64,000 nucleotides of DNA from Pleurocapsa sp. CCALA 161 (lineage in GTDB: Bacteria > Cyanobacteriota > Cyanobacteriia > Cyanobacteriales > Xenococcaceae): assembly GCF_003003995.1 (NCBI RefSeq), contig NZ_PVWF01000007.1, forward strand, positions 21,340 through 85,339, written 5' to 3'. Under the pieces are notes generated by a model, which was not told where the DNA came from, did no database searches, and saw only the letters and a list, made by a program, of their open reading frames with translations. Position 1 is the stretch's first letter. Every line of letters begins with the position of its first letter. Positions 1-8,323 of this stretch are shown here, piece by piece. The translations under genes and the position numbers were made by a program.

Positions 1-969
1 TTTTCTTCTACCCGCTGTTCCCATTTCTCTTGCTCGATCGGGATGGGAAATTAATTTCATAGCTGCATCCGCCAAGGCTTGTGGGTTTCCAGGCTCTACC
101 AATAAACCAGTAACACGATTATCCACAATTTCGGGCATTCCGCCTATTTTGGTTGCAACCACGGGAGTCGCCGTAGCCATTGCCTCCACCAAACTCATGC
201 CAAAGGCTTCACTCAAGGAAGGATTAACCACAACATCCGCTTGCTGATAGTAGGGTAATAGCTCTTGTTGATGGAGTGAACCAGTAAAAATCACCTGGGA
301 ACTTAAATGAGCGGGAATTTTGCTTTTAAGATGCTCCAGATAATCAATGCTATAAAAGTATTTAAGAGCCTGCACTTCAGGTTCGGGTTGCAAGTCGCAC
401 AGCAATGCTTTGGCGACTATCAGATGTGGTCCTGCAATGGTCAAAACAGCCTGGGGGTATTGCTCGGTTATCTTAATAAAAGCATCAATTAAATCATGAA
501 CACCTTTTTCTGGAGAAATACGACCAACAAAGAGTAGTTGTGGTGCATTTGTGTCATGCTGGGGGCGATCCTGCGGATTAGGAACAAAATAATTGATATT
601 GACACCATTATTAATGGTCTTACAAATTCCCGCATATTCAGGAAAACGAGTTTTGATTTTATTAGTAATATAGTCGCTACAGCTAATCACTAAATCTGCA
701 TGAGCTAAACGAGCAGCGATCGCTTCTCGATCAAGTCGGTTAACCCATTCACAATGAAGGTGCAAAATTATTTTTGCTTCTGGGTTGCGATCGCGAATTG
801 TCGGCACAAACTGGGAAAAGTTGTGAATATGAATAATGTCACATTGACGACGCGCAGTATCTTTAGCAATTTGCCAACCATACCCAAAATTAAACCAAGC
901 AGAACCAAAGTATGGCAGCCTACTCTTAAAATTTATGATACTAACGATTTTTCGGGGAATTTTTAACAA
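1..969 (-). pseudogene. Glycosyltransferase family 4, lacks its 5' end (also runs off the left edge)
   Basis: The minus strand reads open from 969 to the left edge and encodes the C-terminal two thirds of a GT-B fold glycosyltransferase. Visible family features are IIHIHNFSQF near the N-terminal side, LLFVGRISPEKGVHDLI at the start of the nucleotide-sugar domain, and the donor-binding loop NPSLSEAFGMSLVEAMA followed by TPVVATKIGGMPEIV. Such enzymes transfer a sugar from an activated donor during surface polysaccharide synthesis. Only about 40 residues precede IIHIHN, where a whole protein would have clearly more, and the frame is closed by TAA at 970-972 with only a TTG after it. The N-terminus therefore looks deleted at the junction with the flippase fragment that starts at 967 on the other strand. 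It is probably not functional, although a TTG start cannot be excluded. Confidence 0.75.
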
Positions 970-1956
970 TTAGTCACTAGTTTATTATTAACTTTAATTA
1001 CTTATTTATTCTCGCCTTTAATATTTAGAAATATTACAAATCTTCCTGCTATCTTAAGCATTTTATTAGCAAATTTAACTGGTTTAGCTATGTTTATAGT
1101 TAGTGCTAAGGCGTTCATGTCTCAGAACTTGCTCAAGAATTCTTCTTTACTCCAAATTATTAGTACAGTCACAAAATTATTTGCAGCTATATTATTAACA
1201 ACTTTTGAACAGCCCTCTTTATTAAAGTGGTCTTACTTGTATTTATTGAGTGCGCTAATTACAGCAGTAGTAGGGTTTATTTGGGTAAGTAAAACTTTAG
1301 GTTCACCTAAAGCAGCACCAAAAGCCATTCCCACCATGGTTAATGAAGGAGTTTACTTTGCTATCGGCGAATCTGCCTACAACATCAATTCTGATATCGA
1401 TAAAACCATGCTGGCAAGCATGGCTACTTTAGAAGCAACAGGTATTTATGGCGCAGCCTACCGTTTAATCCAGGTGAGCAGTATTCCTGTTTATGCCGTG
1501 TTATCCGCCTCTTATTTGAAATTTTTTCAAGAGGGAGCAAAAGGTATTCAAGGTTGTTTAAATTTAACCAAACGTTTACTACCTTTTATCGCCATTTACG
1601 GTGTTTGCTCTTTGGTAGGATTTATATTCTTCGCCCCTTGGATAACTTATATTTTAGGGGATGAATATTACAATGCGATCGCCACAGTACGTTGGTTAGC
1701 ACCGATGCCGATTATTGGCTCAATCCAGTTGCTGTTAGCAGATACCCTCACAGGGGCTGGTTTTCAGAAAACTCGTAGCGCGATTCAAGTAGCCACTGCT
1801 TTAGGAAATGTGGGCTTAAATTTCTGGTTAATTCCTTTATATTCTTGGAAAGGTGCAGTTTGGGCAACATTAAGTTCTGAAAGCTTCCGTGTGATCTGTT
1901 TGGCGATCGCTGTCGGCTGGTTTTATAGACAACAAAAGAATAGCGAGAAAAATTAA
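967..1956 (+). pseudogene. Oligosaccharide flippase (Wzx-like), N-terminally truncated
   Basis: The frame is open from just after TAA at 964-966 to 1956 and gives about 330 residues with hydrophobic segments throughout. Residues around 1360-1440 nt (EGVYFAIGESAYNINSDIDKT in part) resemble the central region of polysaccharide flippases of the MOP superfamily, which move lipid-linked sugar units across the plasma membrane. Whole proteins usually have over 400 residues and 12-14 membrane segments. Here the reading frame already codes for a membrane segment (LVTSLLLTLITYLF) directly at the junction, so the first few segments are missing. The internal ATG at 1090 gives 288 residues but would begin inside the membrane domain. 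The partner glycosyltransferase on the opposite strand lost its 5' end at the same point. Confidence 0.75.
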
Positions 1957-2010
1957 TACCAATTCTCAAAAGTAACTGATGCTAATTTAAAGAGTATTCT
2001 TTTGAACGAT
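1953..2010. repeat. Solo end of a MITE-like element
   Basis: This segment begins TTAATACCAATTCTCAAAAG and resembles the reverse complement of the right end of the inverted-repeat element at 47389-47547: the first 12 bases match (TAATACCAATTC), then AAAAGTA, CTG and an ATATTCTT-like block after short mismatches. It lies directly after the flippase stop codon and before a dehydrogenase scrap. It is read here as one terminus of a small non-autonomous mobile element whose other end is lost. Confidence 0.45.
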
Positions 2011-2012
2011 GT

Positions 2013-2222
2013 TTGGATGAAGACATAGAGAATGTTATCGCGGTAAACCTTTTAGCACCGATTCGACTGGTTAAATCGTTGTTACCCGTCCTACGTCAAG
2101 GAACAAATCCAAAAGTAATTTTTATGGGAGCATTATCGGGTTTAGATAATTTTCCTGCTCAAACTTATGGAAAAATTGCAGAATCTTGCAGGATACAATC
2201 ACATGGGAAAGCCAAATGCTAG
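2013..2222 (+). pseudogene. Short-chain dehydrogenase/reductase fragment
   Basis: The short frame contains NVIAVNLLAPIRLVKSLLP followed by KVIFMGALSG and YGKIAES. These correspond to the NxxN helix, the strand leading to the catalytic serine region, and the catalytic tyrosine region of the SDR family. The Rossmann GxxxGxG part and the C-terminal third are absent, and the serine position looks altered. Only about 70 of some 250 residues remain, with a TTG as the only start. This is a remnant, not a working enzyme. Confidence 0.6.
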
Positions 2223-2253
2223 GATCGTCAAATAAATTGCAGGAAGTATAGAA

Positions 2254-2823
2254 ATGACCATTACTACTCAGAAAATGACTCTAGAAGAGTTCCTTGCTTA
2301 TGATGATGGCACAGATAATTTATATGAACTAGAAAATGGAGAACTAATCTGGATGCCTTCTGAGAGCGAAATCAATCGTCGAATTGCCATGTTTTTGTTA
2401 GCATATTTGCTTCAACAAGGTATTCCCTCCTATCGATTGACCATGAAGACAGAGGTAGCAGTTAGTGGGGCAAGAGTATCTGTGCGTTTACCAGATTTAC
2501 TTGTATTATCCGAGGAATTAGCAACAGTTCTTGAAGGCGCGAGTAGATCGATCGTGTTAATGGATATGCCACCGCCTCTACTTGCTGTAGAAGTTGTCAG
2601 TCCTAATCAAGAAAAACGAGACTATCGTTACAAACGCAGTGAATATGCAGCCAGAGGAATTACTGAATATTGGATCGTCGATCCGATTCAACAACAGGTA
2701 ACGATTTTGGAATTGATCGAAGGTTTTTATGAGGAAAAAGTTTACCGAGGCAGCGATCGCATTTACTCACCCTTATTAACCAAAAATGATTTAACAGCCG
2801 AGGAAGTACTACAAAGAAGCTAA
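2254..2823 (+). CDS. Uma2 family endonuclease-like protein (DUF820)
   Basis: The 189-residue protein starts at ATG 2254 and has the standard Uma2 layout: MTLEEFLAYDD near residue 9, YELENGELIWMP near residue 27, the PDLLVLSEE strand near residue 82, the LLAVEVVSPNQEKRD block near residue 112, and KRSEYAARGITEYWIVDP near residue 130. The D, ExV and K pattern is that of PD-(D/E)xK nuclease folds. Uma2 proteins are highly multiplied in cyanobacteria, often beside repeats and decayed genes as here, and their function is not established. Length is normal and the gene appears intact. Confidence 0.9.
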   Translation: MTITTQKMTLEEFLAYDDGTDNLYELENGELIWMPSESEINRRIAMFLLAYLLQQGIPSYRLTMKTEVAVSGARVSVRLPDLLVLSEELATVLEGASRSIVLMDMPPPLLAVEVVSPNQEKRDYRYKRSEYAARGITEYWIVDPIQQQVTILELIEGFYEEKVYRGSDRIYSPLLTKNDLTAEEVLQRS

Positions 2824-2997
2824 GAGATTGATTCTCTATGTAGTAGGACTTATAATCGCTTACTATGATTGAGAAATGAAATGATGTTTATAGAGACAAA
2901 AATATTACAATCAGATTGTGTTTGTTTACTTAAGGTTAAGTTTCGTGTATGAATCCAACCTACATTAAATAAAAAACTCATTTGCTAACAATCTAGC

Positions 2998-5091
2998 TTA
3001 TTTACTGACCATAAAATCACTAAAGCCGCTACCCGTATCATCGCCCCATTCCCAATTAGCGACAATGCCCAGACGATTAATCTTTAAGGGACTAGCCCAA
3101 GGGTAGACATCAGTAAGGGCGCGATACAAAACAGTTTGATGGTTAACCTGTACTGTGTAATTATTACCATCAAAAACAACTCTGAGGGTGTAAGGCTTTC
3201 CAAAAGCGATCGCCTGACCAATATTTGACCATACCGCGTCATAGATTTCTTCAAAACCATCAAGACGGAAAAAACAGGAAATAGACTCTCCTGCATAAAA
3301 ATCATCCAGCCAAGTATTAATAATGATGTAGTTATTTCGATCCTGCATAAAAATCAAACCAGCTCGACCTTTTTCTCCCTGTCCCCGTTCTTTTCCTGGA
3401 GGCAAAATGGTTACTGATACATCGGCAATAGGATTGTCCCAAGCTACAGTATAAGCGGTGCGCCCTGGGTTGGGATGCTCAACGCTAGCGTTTACTTGAG
3501 CAATGCCAGACTGAATTTTAAACACACCTTTACCGATAGTTTTTTGCCAGAGGCGATCGCCTAATTGGGTAGTTTTACCAGCTAAATCTCCCTGCCCAAC
3601 TTGAAAGTCATCTTGAATAATTAGCTTTGTTCCTTCATGCCACCAAGGTAATCCTAAATCGAGAGTAGGCAGAGAAACGGTACGAGGATGAGCTTCAAAA
3701 TTTTGTAGACACAAAGCTGAATTTGCTTCAAATATAGCAATACCAACTCCTGTGGCAGTTGCCAAGCGTTCATCTGTAAAAATGCAATTAGTCTCTGGCT
3801 GCACTGTGCGATCGCCAACTAGTTTACCATTAAGATAAATTCTTAACTCTTGTCCGTCATCTAAAATTTGCAGGTATGTAATGCTATTTGAACCAATAAA
3901 ATCATCCTTACTGACAAATATTTCTTTAGTTTGACCAGCTTCCATTAATTGAAGACAAACTTGTTGGTGATTGAGACGACAACACCAATAATTATCCCGA
4001 TCTTGAAATCTCCAAATTACGCCTAAATTTGCTGGTTGATCTCCCGCCAAAATTTTGAGATGTAATAGCCCAGAGGTTGTTTGAGGAGCAAGAATAGCTA
4101 AACTATGGTTTTCTGTCGCCACCAAACCTTCTTGAGTACGCTCTAGACTACCAGATAAGACTTGCCAGCTTCCGCCTACTTCAGCACTCGTAGTTGTTAT
4201 ATTTTCCAGCCCTAAAAGAGCATCGGCTGCATGAGCGGTTCCATACCAGGAAGCTAAACCTGTAACCGTTTCAGTTTTGACTCCATAAACTCTAGTATCA
4301 GCCCGAAAGCCAACTTGACCGAGAACACTTTGATGGATACCTGCATAGACAAATGCTTCAGCATTAACAGCATCGATGGCTACTGGACGTAACTGAGGAT
4401 AAGCTGGTAAACCACGCACCTGTGGTAAAGAAGCGGCGTAGTAAGCTGCACCCTGTTCCCTTAAAATAACCACATAATATACAGGAACGTTTTGCAGTCC
4501 ACGAAACACAGATAATAGATTAGTTCCTATATTTCCCACTGAAGCTAACAACTCGCCGTTTTCTGCCCCCGTAGCGCGCACCACGAAACTATTACCTTGA
4601 GTCGGGTTGTCAGGAACTACATCGGCAAACCAACCAACTGCTAGATTATCGTCAATTTTCGCTAAAGGAAAAAATTTAGTTACTTCTGCGCAAATCCGCA
4701 CCCAACCCAATAAACGTCTTACTGTTCCCTGCTTTTGTCTACTATTTAACCAAGCTAAAACTCGTTTGCTCACTGATTCAGTTTCACTGCCCTTTAACCA
4801 ACGGGGAATTCTTTTATAGAGCCATTCCATAGTTTCGGCTTGAGAAGTATTGTGACCGTTAAGCAAAAGTACCGCTACAGCCAAGCCATTTTGGCGTTGA
4901 TATGGCCCGTAGGCAATACCCTGTCTTCCCCAGCCTGGCTGAATTAAAGGTTTAAAACGCAAAGCATGATTATCAATGGCGATCGCTTTTTCGCGATCTA
5001 TTCCTGCTCTTAGAACATTGCTAGTTGTATTAGTTCCAATAGTTTTACCGCTAGAGCAATCGTCTGGAAAAAGATCGGTAAATTGGTTCAT
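2998..5091 (-). CDS. Large cyanobacterial protein of unknown function with two concanavalin-like regions
   Basis: The 697-residue protein has no signal peptide that I can see and no family I can name. The first 290 residues are globular, including GWGRQGIAYGPYQRQNGLAV near residue 54. Residues about 330-460 (IWRFQDRDNYWCCRLN ... ELRIYLNGKLVGDR) and 480-697 (RAGLIFMQDRNNYIII ... YTVQVNHQTVLYRA) each read like a LamG or 3-keto-disaccharide-hydrolase-like beta sandwich: a 'D-R-x-N-Y' strand, then an 'L-x-V-x-x-D/N-G' strand and a 'V-N-x-x-x-V' strand. Such folds usually bind carbohydrate. The neighbouring decayed polysaccharide genes would fit a role with surface sugars, but that is inference. 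Start ATG at 5091. Confidence 0.7.
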   Translation of the reverse strand: MNQFTDLFPDDCSSGKTIGTNTTSNVLRAGIDREKAIAIDNHALRFKPLIQPGWGRQGIAYGPYQRQNGLAVAVLLLNGHNTSQAETMEWLYKRIPRWLKGSETESVSKRVLAWLNSRQKQGTVRRLLGWVRICAEVTKFFPLAKIDDNLAVGWFADVVPDNPTQGNSFVVRATGAENGELLASVGNIGTNLLSVFRGLQNVPVYYVVILREQGAAYYAASLPQVRGLPAYPQLRPVAIDAVNAEAFVYAGIHQSVLGQVGFRADTRVYGVKTETVTGLASWYGTAHAADALLGLENITTTSAEVGGSWQVLSGSLERTQEGLVATENHSLAILAPQTTSGLLHLKILAGDQPANLGVIWRFQDRDNYWCCRLNHQQVCLQLMEAGQTKEIFVSKDDFIGSNSITYLQILDDGQELRIYLNGKLVGDRTVQPETNCIFTDERLATATGVGIAIFEANSALCLQNFEAHPRTVSLPTLDLGLPWWHEGTKLIIQDDFQVGQGDLAGKTTQLGDRLWQKTIGKGVFKIQSGIAQVNASVEHPNPGRTAYTVAWDNPIADVSVTILPPGKERGQGEKGRAGLIFMQDRNNYIIINTWLDDFYAGESISCFFRLDGFEEIYDAVWSNIGQAIAFGKPYTLRVVFDGNNYTVQVNHQTVLYRALTDVYPWASPLKINRLGIVANWEWGDDTGSGFSDFMVSK

Positions 5092-5104
5092 TTAAAGATT
5101 TAAG

Positions 5105-5470
5105 ATGATATTTGTTATAAAAAAAGCGAGCGCTGACTTTAACCGAGCAATTGAAATCGAACCTAATAATGTCGATGTTTGCAGAATCCGCGGAAGGTCT
5201 TACGATCAGCAAGGAAAATCTGAATTAGCGATCGCCAGCTACATTCAAGCAATTGAAATCGACCCTAATTATGCCAAGGCTTACAAAAGTTGTGGGGTTT
5301 CTTACGATAAGCTAGACAAAGATGAATTAGCCAGAACTAATTTAGAAAAAGCTAGACAGCTATATCTAGCTCAAGGTAATGCGGGTAGAGCCTTGGCAGC
5401 AGAGGTTGATCTCATGTTAAAAAAGCTTCTTGAGAATTTCATTGACTTCAAAGAATTTCCTTTTAAATAA
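5105..5470 (+). CDS. Small TPR-repeat protein
   Basis: The 121-residue product consists of tetratricopeptide repeats. ADFNRAIEIEPNNVDVC is the end of one repeat, RIRGRSYDQQGKSELAIASY plus QAIEIDPNYAKAY is a full one, and a third follows (KSCGVSYDKLDKDELA). The last part (NLEKARQLYLAQGNAGRALA) is the usual capping helix of cyanobacterial TPR proteins. TPRs mediate protein contacts. The protein begins in the middle of a repeat and only 13 bases from the divergent gene at 5091, so it may be a 5'-trimmed relic of a longer TPR gene. Confidence 0.6.
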   Translation: MIFVIKKASADFNRAIEIEPNNVDVCRIRGRSYDQQGKSELAIASYIQAIEIDPNYAKAYKSCGVSYDKLDKDELARTNLEKARQLYLAQGNAGRALAAEVDLMLKKLLENFIDFKEFPFK

Positions 5471-5613
5471 ATCAAGTGAGCTAAGTTGTCCTAGCCAAAA
5501 TTACATTGAAAGCGAGCGTTTATCCTTTAGGGCTTTTTTCTAACCTATCAGACGAAAGGCGATCGCTCTATCCACAAAAATAAAATTAGCAATATTAATA
5601 ATTATCAATTAAT

Positions 5614-6144
5614 CTAAAAATCACTTTTCTCGATATGACTCCGTACATCATTAAGATCTATATAACGATCTGTAGCGTTACGTAATTCTCTGGCAATCAT
5701 ACCTTCAGTAGAGACTACGGTAATGTGAGTATTTTTAGATCGCAATAGTTCGATCGCCCGTTCAAAATCCCCATCCCCACTAAACAGGATCACGCGGTCA
5801 TACTGTTCGACAGTGTTAAACATATCTACTACAATTTCTATATCTAAATTAGCTTTCTGAGAATAGCGACCAGAAGCATCATCATAATATTCTTTGAGAA
5901 TTTTGGTTCTGACGGTATAGCCCAAGCTAATTAGAGCATCTCGAAAACCTCTTTGATCTTGAGCATCTTTTAGTCCTGTATACCAAAAGGCATTGATCAT
6001 TACCACAGTGGGATCTTTAGTAAAATATTCTAATACTCTTCTGGGATCAAAAAACCAACCATTTTTTTGTTGAGCATAGAACATATTATTGCCGTCTACA
6101 AATATCGACAGACGATCTCTTACGAAATTACTATGAGACTCCAT
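5614..6144 (-). CDS. NYN-domain protein of the LabA/DUF88 family
   Basis: The 176-residue protein is a single NYN (PIN-like nuclease) domain. Conserved acidic positions are visible in SIFVDGNNMFYAQ near residue 15, NLDIEIVVDMFN near residue 98 and ILFSGDGDFERAIELL near residue 118, followed by VVSTEGMIARELRNATDRYIDL in two parts. In Synechococcus, LabA affects circadian output; for most relatives an RNA-directed role is presumed from the fold. The gene stands alone, converging with the TPR gene at 5470. Family assignment is firm, cellular role is not. Confidence 0.88.
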   Translation of the reverse strand: MESHSNFVRDRLSIFVDGNNMFYAQQKNGWFFDPRRVLEYFTKDPTVVMINAFWYTGLKDAQDQRGFRDALISLGYTVRTKILKEYYDDASGRYSQKANLDIEIVVDMFNTVEQYDRVILFSGDGDFERAIELLRSKNTHITVVSTEGMIARELRNATDRYIDLNDVRSHIEKSDF

Positions 6145-6760
6145 ATAATTTTTCCTATAAAGACTTAAATATATTTAATTGCTAAAGTTGACAGCGCGAT
6201 CTACTGCAATAACAGGGATTACGCCATAACAAATTAATGAATAAACCCGCAGTTACGGCTACGACCAAATATTATTTAATAGAGTTCGGACGATAAACAA
6301 CAATTTATAGAGGGGGTCAGCCCAAATAAAATTTAGTTTAGGTATATTTCACATCTATTCCAGTTTAGGACAAAAAAAACCTCAATAACAATTTAATTTG
6401 CTCCATTAAGATTTTTTTACAAATTCTACTGACTTTCAAATAAATAAAAAGTTAATTTGTGGTTAATTAATCGAGCTATATTGATCAGATCGGATTTAAA
6501 ATAGGAGTTTGACCTTGTGCTAAAGAGCGATCGCTCTTTTTTTTAGCAATTAGAGAAATATAGTTTTTTGATTATGTTAATGATAGTTATTTTCCCCCAA
6601 AAGATTACCTTTTTTATTGATGGTAGGTTTTACTGCCTAAATCGAGCTTGAGTCTGACTAAAACAACAAGGACAGTTTTTAGCCAAACTAGAGTTTAGAG
6701 TCAAGACCATTACTTCAGCTAAACATTAATTTAATCAAGAAAATAAATCAAAGCTAACGT
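6145..6760. other. 616-base spacer without a recognisable gene
   Basis: A+T-rich spacer between two minus-strand genes. The part next to 6144 must hold no terminator but may hold the promoter of the LabA-like gene. The only strong structure is the terminator-like palindrome at 6522-6544, listed separately. I see no tRNA-like cloverleaf and no convincing small reading frame. Confidence 0.5.
6522..6544 (+). terminator. Rho-independent terminator-like hairpin without an upstream plus-strand gene
   Basis: A perfect 18-base palindrome (AAAGAGCGA and its complement, with HIP1 at its centre) runs directly into eight T residues on the plus strand. On the minus strand the T run is only three bases, so the structure is oriented to stop plus-strand transcription. 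The nearest plus-strand gene ends more than 1 kb upstream, with a minus-strand gene in between. Confidence 0.5.
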
Positions 6761-8158
6761 TTAAATATTACAGGCGATCGCTTCAGTATCTGCTTCAAAA
6801 CAAACCCAGTCGAGACAGTGAGGATTTTCGCGCAGCAACTTGGCGAGTAACCAACCAGCAACTGTCCAAGTTTGAAACTTACGTGACGATTTACCGATCA
6901 AACGACCGTTTTTTCCATCATAATATTCAGCCCAGTCATCCTGAGCTAGTCGTAATTCGGCGATCGCCATTGCCCGATCCCCTAGGTCTTCTCTGCCCAT
7001 TTTTTGGCAGGCTGCCATCATCGTCCACAGCAATACGGGCCAGCTACCGCCATTATGATAAGACCAAGGAGTATTTTTAGGATCGCAACCTGTCACAATT
7101 CTCCATTCCAGCCCAGAGATGGCAGGGTAACAGAGCTTCATTGGCATCTGACCAATCAAATCAGACCAGCGCTGTTCAATGAGCTTGAGAATATCTAAAG
7201 ATTGTTCTTCGGTAGTTAACGAACCCATAATTGAGACTAAATTACCCAAGGAAAAAAACCGAAAGTCCATTTTTCCAGGACCTAAATTACCTGCTAGATA
7301 ACCTCCTCGATCGGGCATCCATTCGGTTAACCAATAGGGGATCGATTCAGGATAAATATTAAACTTGTTGACTACTGATTCACCGAACTGTTCAGACTGA
7401 TAGCGATGAATCTGATTCAGCTTTTTTAAATCTAACCAATAATAGTCTCGTAGGTGGTATACCAAGCTTCCTAAGCGGTTATTAATCTTATCAATTAACA
7501 CTTCTCCCTCAGTGTTTCTCACCAGCATTTCGCGAGCAGCCCGCAGCGCAATGTAAAATAGTGACTGAATTTCTAGAGGGTGTCCGCTTAATCCCATCGG
7601 GCGGTCAATCATGCAAGCACCATCGGGTACAAGTAGGGTTGGTGTCATCTCAAACTGTGGGCCAAGACAGATTTCTAAAATAAACGCTAAAGCCTCCTGA
7701 AAATTGTCGCTATGAGCTAGCTCCCGATCCCCTGTTGCCTTAGTATAGACACGGAGCAAAATAATCCACCATAAACAAGAATCAATGGGAGTAACGCGAC
7801 CGATCGCTTTATCTCCAAAATCTGCATGAAGATATTGTCCATTTTCAGAAGACTCTACTTTAAAACTAGCGGGCATTAAACCTGTAGGTGGCTCATAACA
7901 ATCAACTCGTCTTTTTTTCTTCTGCAACCCGACGGTTTCGAGGAGAAAGTTATCAACAATATCTGTTTTGCCCTGAATGAGAAATACCAAAGCAGCAGGA
8001 ATAAAATCACGAATAAAGCACTGATCGTAATTTAAGGCTTCTCTTTCTGAATCTGCTGCTGCTACTGTTCCTACAGGCTTTTGCTGATAGTAAATGATTG
8101 ATTTTTCTAAAAGTCGATTTGCTTGTTGTTCAATGGTTTCACTGGCGATCGCTATCAT
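6761..8158 (-). CDS. inv: Alkaline/neutral invertase, glycoside hydrolase family 100
   Basis: The 465-residue protein hydrolyses sucrose to glucose and fructose in the cytoplasm. The family signature is continuous: NYDQCFIRDFIPAA near residue 43, CYEPPTGLMPASFKV near residue 87, IGRVTPIDSCLWWIIL near residue 119, PDGACMIDRPMGLSGHPLEI near residue 178 and EYYDGKNGRLIG near residue 420. The acidic residues in the last two blocks are the ones expected to be catalytic in this family. Length is typical of cyanobacterial members. The gene is monocistronic, divergent from putA, and has an ATG start at 8158. Confidence 0.93.
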   Translation of the reverse strand: MIAIASETIEQQANRLLEKSIIYYQQKPVGTVAAADSEREALNYDQCFIRDFIPAALVFLIQGKTDIVDNFLLETVGLQKKKRRVDCYEPPTGLMPASFKVESSENGQYLHADFGDKAIGRVTPIDSCLWWIILLRVYTKATGDRELAHSDNFQEALAFILEICLGPQFEMTPTLLVPDGACMIDRPMGLSGHPLEIQSLFYIALRAAREMLVRNTEGEVLIDKINNRLGSLVYHLRDYYWLDLKKLNQIHRYQSEQFGESVVNKFNIYPESIPYWLTEWMPDRGGYLAGNLGPGKMDFRFFSLGNLVSIMGSLTTEEQSLDILKLIEQRWSDLIGQMPMKLCYPAISGLEWRIVTGCDPKNTPWSYHNGGSWPVLLWTMMAACQKMGREDLGDRAMAIAELRLAQDDWAEYYDGKNGRLIGKSSRKFQTWTVAGWLLAKLLRENPHCLDWVCFEADTEAIACNI

Positions 8159-8323
8159 AAAAAAATATTGATAATTTATATTGATATATTGGCTAAGTTA
8201 GGACAAAAGTATTTAAGACTATACATGTTTATGTTTTATGTGAGCCTTGTTTTTCTTGAACAGCAAGTCATAAAATATAACCATCTTACTGCTAAATCTT
8301 AATTCTAGGAGCTTGTCGATACT

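Noticed and set aside
2254..6144. Defence island suggested by Uma2, NYN and nearby nuclease genes
   Set aside because: Uma2 and NYN genes are common single genes in cyanobacteria, and no toxin partner, helicase, methylase or reverse transcriptase accompanies them.
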